Shown here: positions 6,857 through 8,098 of the stretch, piece by piece
How positions within the stretch are numbered: the first letter of the stretch is position 1
Layout of the letters: each line of letters opens with the position of its first letter
NCBI GenBank assembly: GCA_030432015.1
Contig: JAUIHJ010000377.1
Span: 1-8,098 of the forward strand
From: a bacterium
GTDB taxonomy: Bacteria > Planctomycetota > Planctomycetia > Pirellulales > Pirellulaceae
Length of the DNA stretch: 8,098 bases
Reading direction: 5' to 3'
Notes under the pieces: model-generated
Database searches by the model: none
Seen by the model: the letters and a program-made list of their open reading frames with translations, nothing else
Told to the model about the DNA's origin: nothing
Program-made: the position numbers and the translations under genes

Positions 6857-6973
6857 CTAGGCACCTTGAGGGAGTGAAAAATCGGTGGGTACCGGAATAA
6901 TCGGCACGAACTGAACGTTAACATCGGCATGAATCGAACGGTCGGCATTTCCGGTACGTTCGGTAAGATCCAT
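6857..6973 (-). CDS. Doubtful 38-residue upstream ORF
   Basis: ATG 6973 to TAG 6857 encodes 38 residues (start MDLTERTGNADR, end DFSLPQGA). The stop lies 3 nt before the ATG of the barrel-protein gene, the spacing expected of a coupled leader ORF. GGAGG lies upstream but only 1 nt from the ATG, too close for normal initiation. The first residues come from the third unit of the 18-bp repeat at 6956-7009. No family recognised. It could be chance. Confidence 0.22.
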   Translation of the reverse strand: MDLTERTGNADRSIHADVNVQFVPIIPVPTDFSLPQGA

Positions 6974-7009
6974 GCCTCCGGTAAGCTCGACCTAATCGGT
7001 AAACTCAAC
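6956..7009 (-). repeat. Three 18-bp imperfect tandem repeats upstream of the barrel-protein gene
   Basis: On the minus strand, three adjacent 18-bp units (7009-6992, 6991-6974, 6973-6956) share a core close to GTCGAGCTTACCG. Units 1 and 2 match at 11 of the first 13 bases, and units 2 and 3 at 10 of 13. A fourth, weaker ACCG follows 9 bp on. The units lie 103-156 bp before the start of the metal-related barrel gene. They could be regulator sites on one face of the helix, or a decayed repeat ORF, since each unit reads (V/M)(E/D)(F/L)T in one frame. Confidence 0.6.
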
Positions 7010-7226
7010 CATGCGATGTCGGACCGTTGCCGCGTACCGCAGGGTCGAGTTCCGCGAGTCGGGCCAAGCTCGCAACAAATGCCAGCGGCGCCTTGTAGAA
7101 CATCAGGGCTATCGCCCAGCGCGTTACGGGGGCATACCGCGTCACGGCGACAGGCACCAATCTCGCCAACAAGCCCGGCTGCCCCGCTCGCTCTGCCGCG
7201 AGGCCAAAAACGAGGCCGTCCCCCAA
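7005..7226 (-). CDS. Possible small hypothetical protein or gene remnant
   Basis: A 73-residue frame with plausible coding composition: mostly G/C third positions and many Ala, Leu and Val. It contains a hydrophobic stretch around residues 36-58 (RWAIALMFYKAPLAFVASLA) that could be one membrane helix. The only available start is TTG at 7226, without a Shine-Dalgarno, and a stop lies in frame a few codons upstream. It begins about 100 bp after the hydrolase gene and ends inside the 18-bp repeats. No family recognised. It may be a genuine small protein, the tail of a decayed gene, or chance. Confidence 0.3.
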   Translation of the reverse strand: MGDGLVFGLAAERAGQPGLLARLVPVAVTRYAPVTRWAIALMFYKAPLAFVASLARLAELDPAVRGNGPTSHG

Positions 7227-7270
7227 GTGGCGCCGAAGTACATTCGGTCATTTCGGGAATTTGGCAAGCG

Positions 7271-7312
7271 ACGGTTGCGGAAAGAGCACAACCGTTCGCC
7301 GCACTTGTGCGG
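7271..7312 (-). terminator. Tandem hairpins after the hydrolase gene
   Basis: Two stems follow the hydrolase stop: CCGCAC (7299-7304) with GTGCGG (7307-7312), 15 nt past the stop, then ACGGTTG (7271-7277) with CAACCGT (7289-7295) around an 11-nt loop. No T-run follows either, so these are candidate transcript ends or 3' stabilising structures, not a textbook terminator. Confidence 0.35.
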
Positions 7313-7327
7313 AAGGTTTCCCGGACC

Positions 7328-7801
7328 CTACGAACGTTGTGACAGGAGTTGCTCGCACGCCTGCAACATGGCAGCCAGCGGTTCGGGCTCGGCCAGACGG
7401 TGATCGGTGCCGATTTCCACCAGCGTGGACGACGCGAGTTTGCTGTTGGTGATCAGTTCCTGGGAATCCGCAAACGGAATGACATCGTCGGAGCGTGAAT
7501 GCAAGATTCGTACGCTGGGCTTGACGGTGGTTGCCTGCCCCCAGCGTTTCCAAGCAGGGCAAAGCAAGACCAGCGGCGTCTCTCCGCTCGCCACATTCAT
7601 TGCCACCGCACCACCGCGTGACGAGCCCACGATTACATCGGGACAAGACACCTCGTATTCCGTTGTGGCGATTCGTATCGACGCTGCAAAATCGTCGTCG
7701 GGGAGCGCCGGGTTGAGCACCATGTGTCCGTACTGGCGAAGGTACGTCGGTTTCCGCCCGCCAGGCACACTCGTCCATCCATGTAGAAACAAGATCTTCA
7801 T
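7328..7801 (-). CDS. Small alpha/beta-hydrolase (YqiA/RBBP9-like)
   Basis: A 157-residue cytoplasmic serine hydrolase of the short alpha/beta class. It opens with the strand and oxyanion region MKILFLHGW. The nucleophile elbow GSSRG is at 59-63 (Ser61), the acid is in HSRSDDVIPF (Asp105), and the base is in GTDHRL (His134), numbering from the ATG. The full triad is present, so it is probably active. Its size and the HGW start resemble the UPF0227/YqiA and RBBP9-like esterases, whose substrates are mostly unknown. Start: ATG 7801; a GTG directly before it (7804) would add one residue. The ribosome site is weak. It follows the 74-residue gene by 60 bp on the same strand, so the two may be co-transcribed. 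Fold certain, substrate unknown. Confidence 0.88.
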   Translation of the reverse strand: MKILFLHGWTSVPGGRKPTYLRQYGHMVLNPALPDDDFAASIRIATTEYEVSCPDVIVGSSRGGAVAMNVASGETPLVLLCPAWKRWGQATTVKPSVRILHSRSDDVIPFADSQELITNSKLASSTLVEIGTDHRLAEPEPLAAMLQACEQLLSQRS

Positions 7802-7861
7802 CACGGTCCGTTTCCCGCCACTGCGACGTTTGGCGAAGCCACGCGCACCAGCGCGAATGTT

Positions 7862-8086
7862 TCAGGACTTCCGGATTTCAAGAACAACAGCGGGTTGGTT
7901 CGCATTCACGAACGCGTCACCGTGTTGCGTTAGGAACGTCTTGAGATCCCCTGCCGTCTTGACCTTGCCGCCGCTGAACGTCAGGTGTTCCTTGGCAACC
8001 GGTAGATCGGGAAGTACGACCCAGAGTCGCGTCTGGTCCTTACCGGCCTGCCCGATGAAGAACAGATGCGCATCGTTAGTGGCCAT
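7862..8086 (-). CDS. Hypothetical 74-residue protein, possibly 5'-partial
   Basis: I recognise no family. The protein looks like a small mixed alpha/beta domain: the strand LWVVLPDL, a helix TAGDLKTFLTQHG, and a final strand PAVVLEIRKS. There is no signal peptide, membrane segment or cysteine. I use ATG 8086. The frame stays open to the window edge 12 bp upstream and only a weak ribosome site (CGGG) is visible, so the true start may lie outside and this could be the C-terminal part of a longer protein. It precedes the alpha/beta hydrolase by 60 bp on the same strand. Confidence 0.6.
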   Translation of the reverse strand: MATNDAHLFFIGQAGKDQTRLWVVLPDLPVAKEHLTFSGGKVKTAGDLKTFLTQHGDAFVNANQPAVVLEIRKS

Positions 8087-8098
8087 TTGCCCGGGAAT

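Noticed and set aside
6832..7251. 139-codon minus frame upstream of the barrel gene
   Set aside because: It overlaps the start of the barrel gene, is rich in Arg, Cys and Pro, and has no domain-like pattern.

Overview
The window is GC-rich bacterial DNA in which every gene I accept reads on the minus strand, so transcription runs from high to low coordinates. A secreted outer-membrane barrel protein shows a Gram-negative-type envelope. The loose packing (several 110-510 bp gaps), a single-pass protein of no recognised family, and an intergenic GCGTCAGCGAGGG-type motif that I associate with planctomycete genomes together suggest Planctomycetota. That assignment is an inference, not proof.

The centrepiece (160-4257) is a complete four-gene tungsten aldehyde oxidoreductase operon in the order aorA (four-cluster ferredoxin subunit), aorB (tungstopterin catalytic subunit), aorC (FAD/NAD subunit) and aorD (MoaD-like sulfur carrier). 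Gene order and subunit types match the aor operon of the betaproteobacterium Aromatoleum aromaticum, where AorABC oxidises aldehydes to acids with NAD+ and can run in reverse. Electrons would pass from the W-pterin and [4Fe-4S] cluster of AorB, through the four clusters of AorA, to FAD and NAD in AorC. AorD would help build the pterin dithiolene. aorC and aorD overlap by four bases. A strong stem-loop starts right after the aorA stop and may set the AorA:AorB ratio.

Upstream of the operon, 4423-5118 encodes a membrane-anchored protein of unknown function. It is followed by about 510 bp (5119-5629) without a convincing gene, holding several inverted repeats. Then comes a secreted, His/Asp- and Met-rich outer-membrane barrel protein (5630-6853) that probably deals with a metal ion. 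Its upstream region (6854-7327) carries three 18-bp imperfect tandem repeats and two doubtful small ORFs. The right end has a small alpha/beta hydrolase (7328-7801) and a 74-residue protein of unknown function (7862-8086) that may continue past the window edge.

Positions 1-159, downstream of aorD, show no gene I can support. I found no tRNA, rRNA, CRISPR array, insertion sequence or phage gene.
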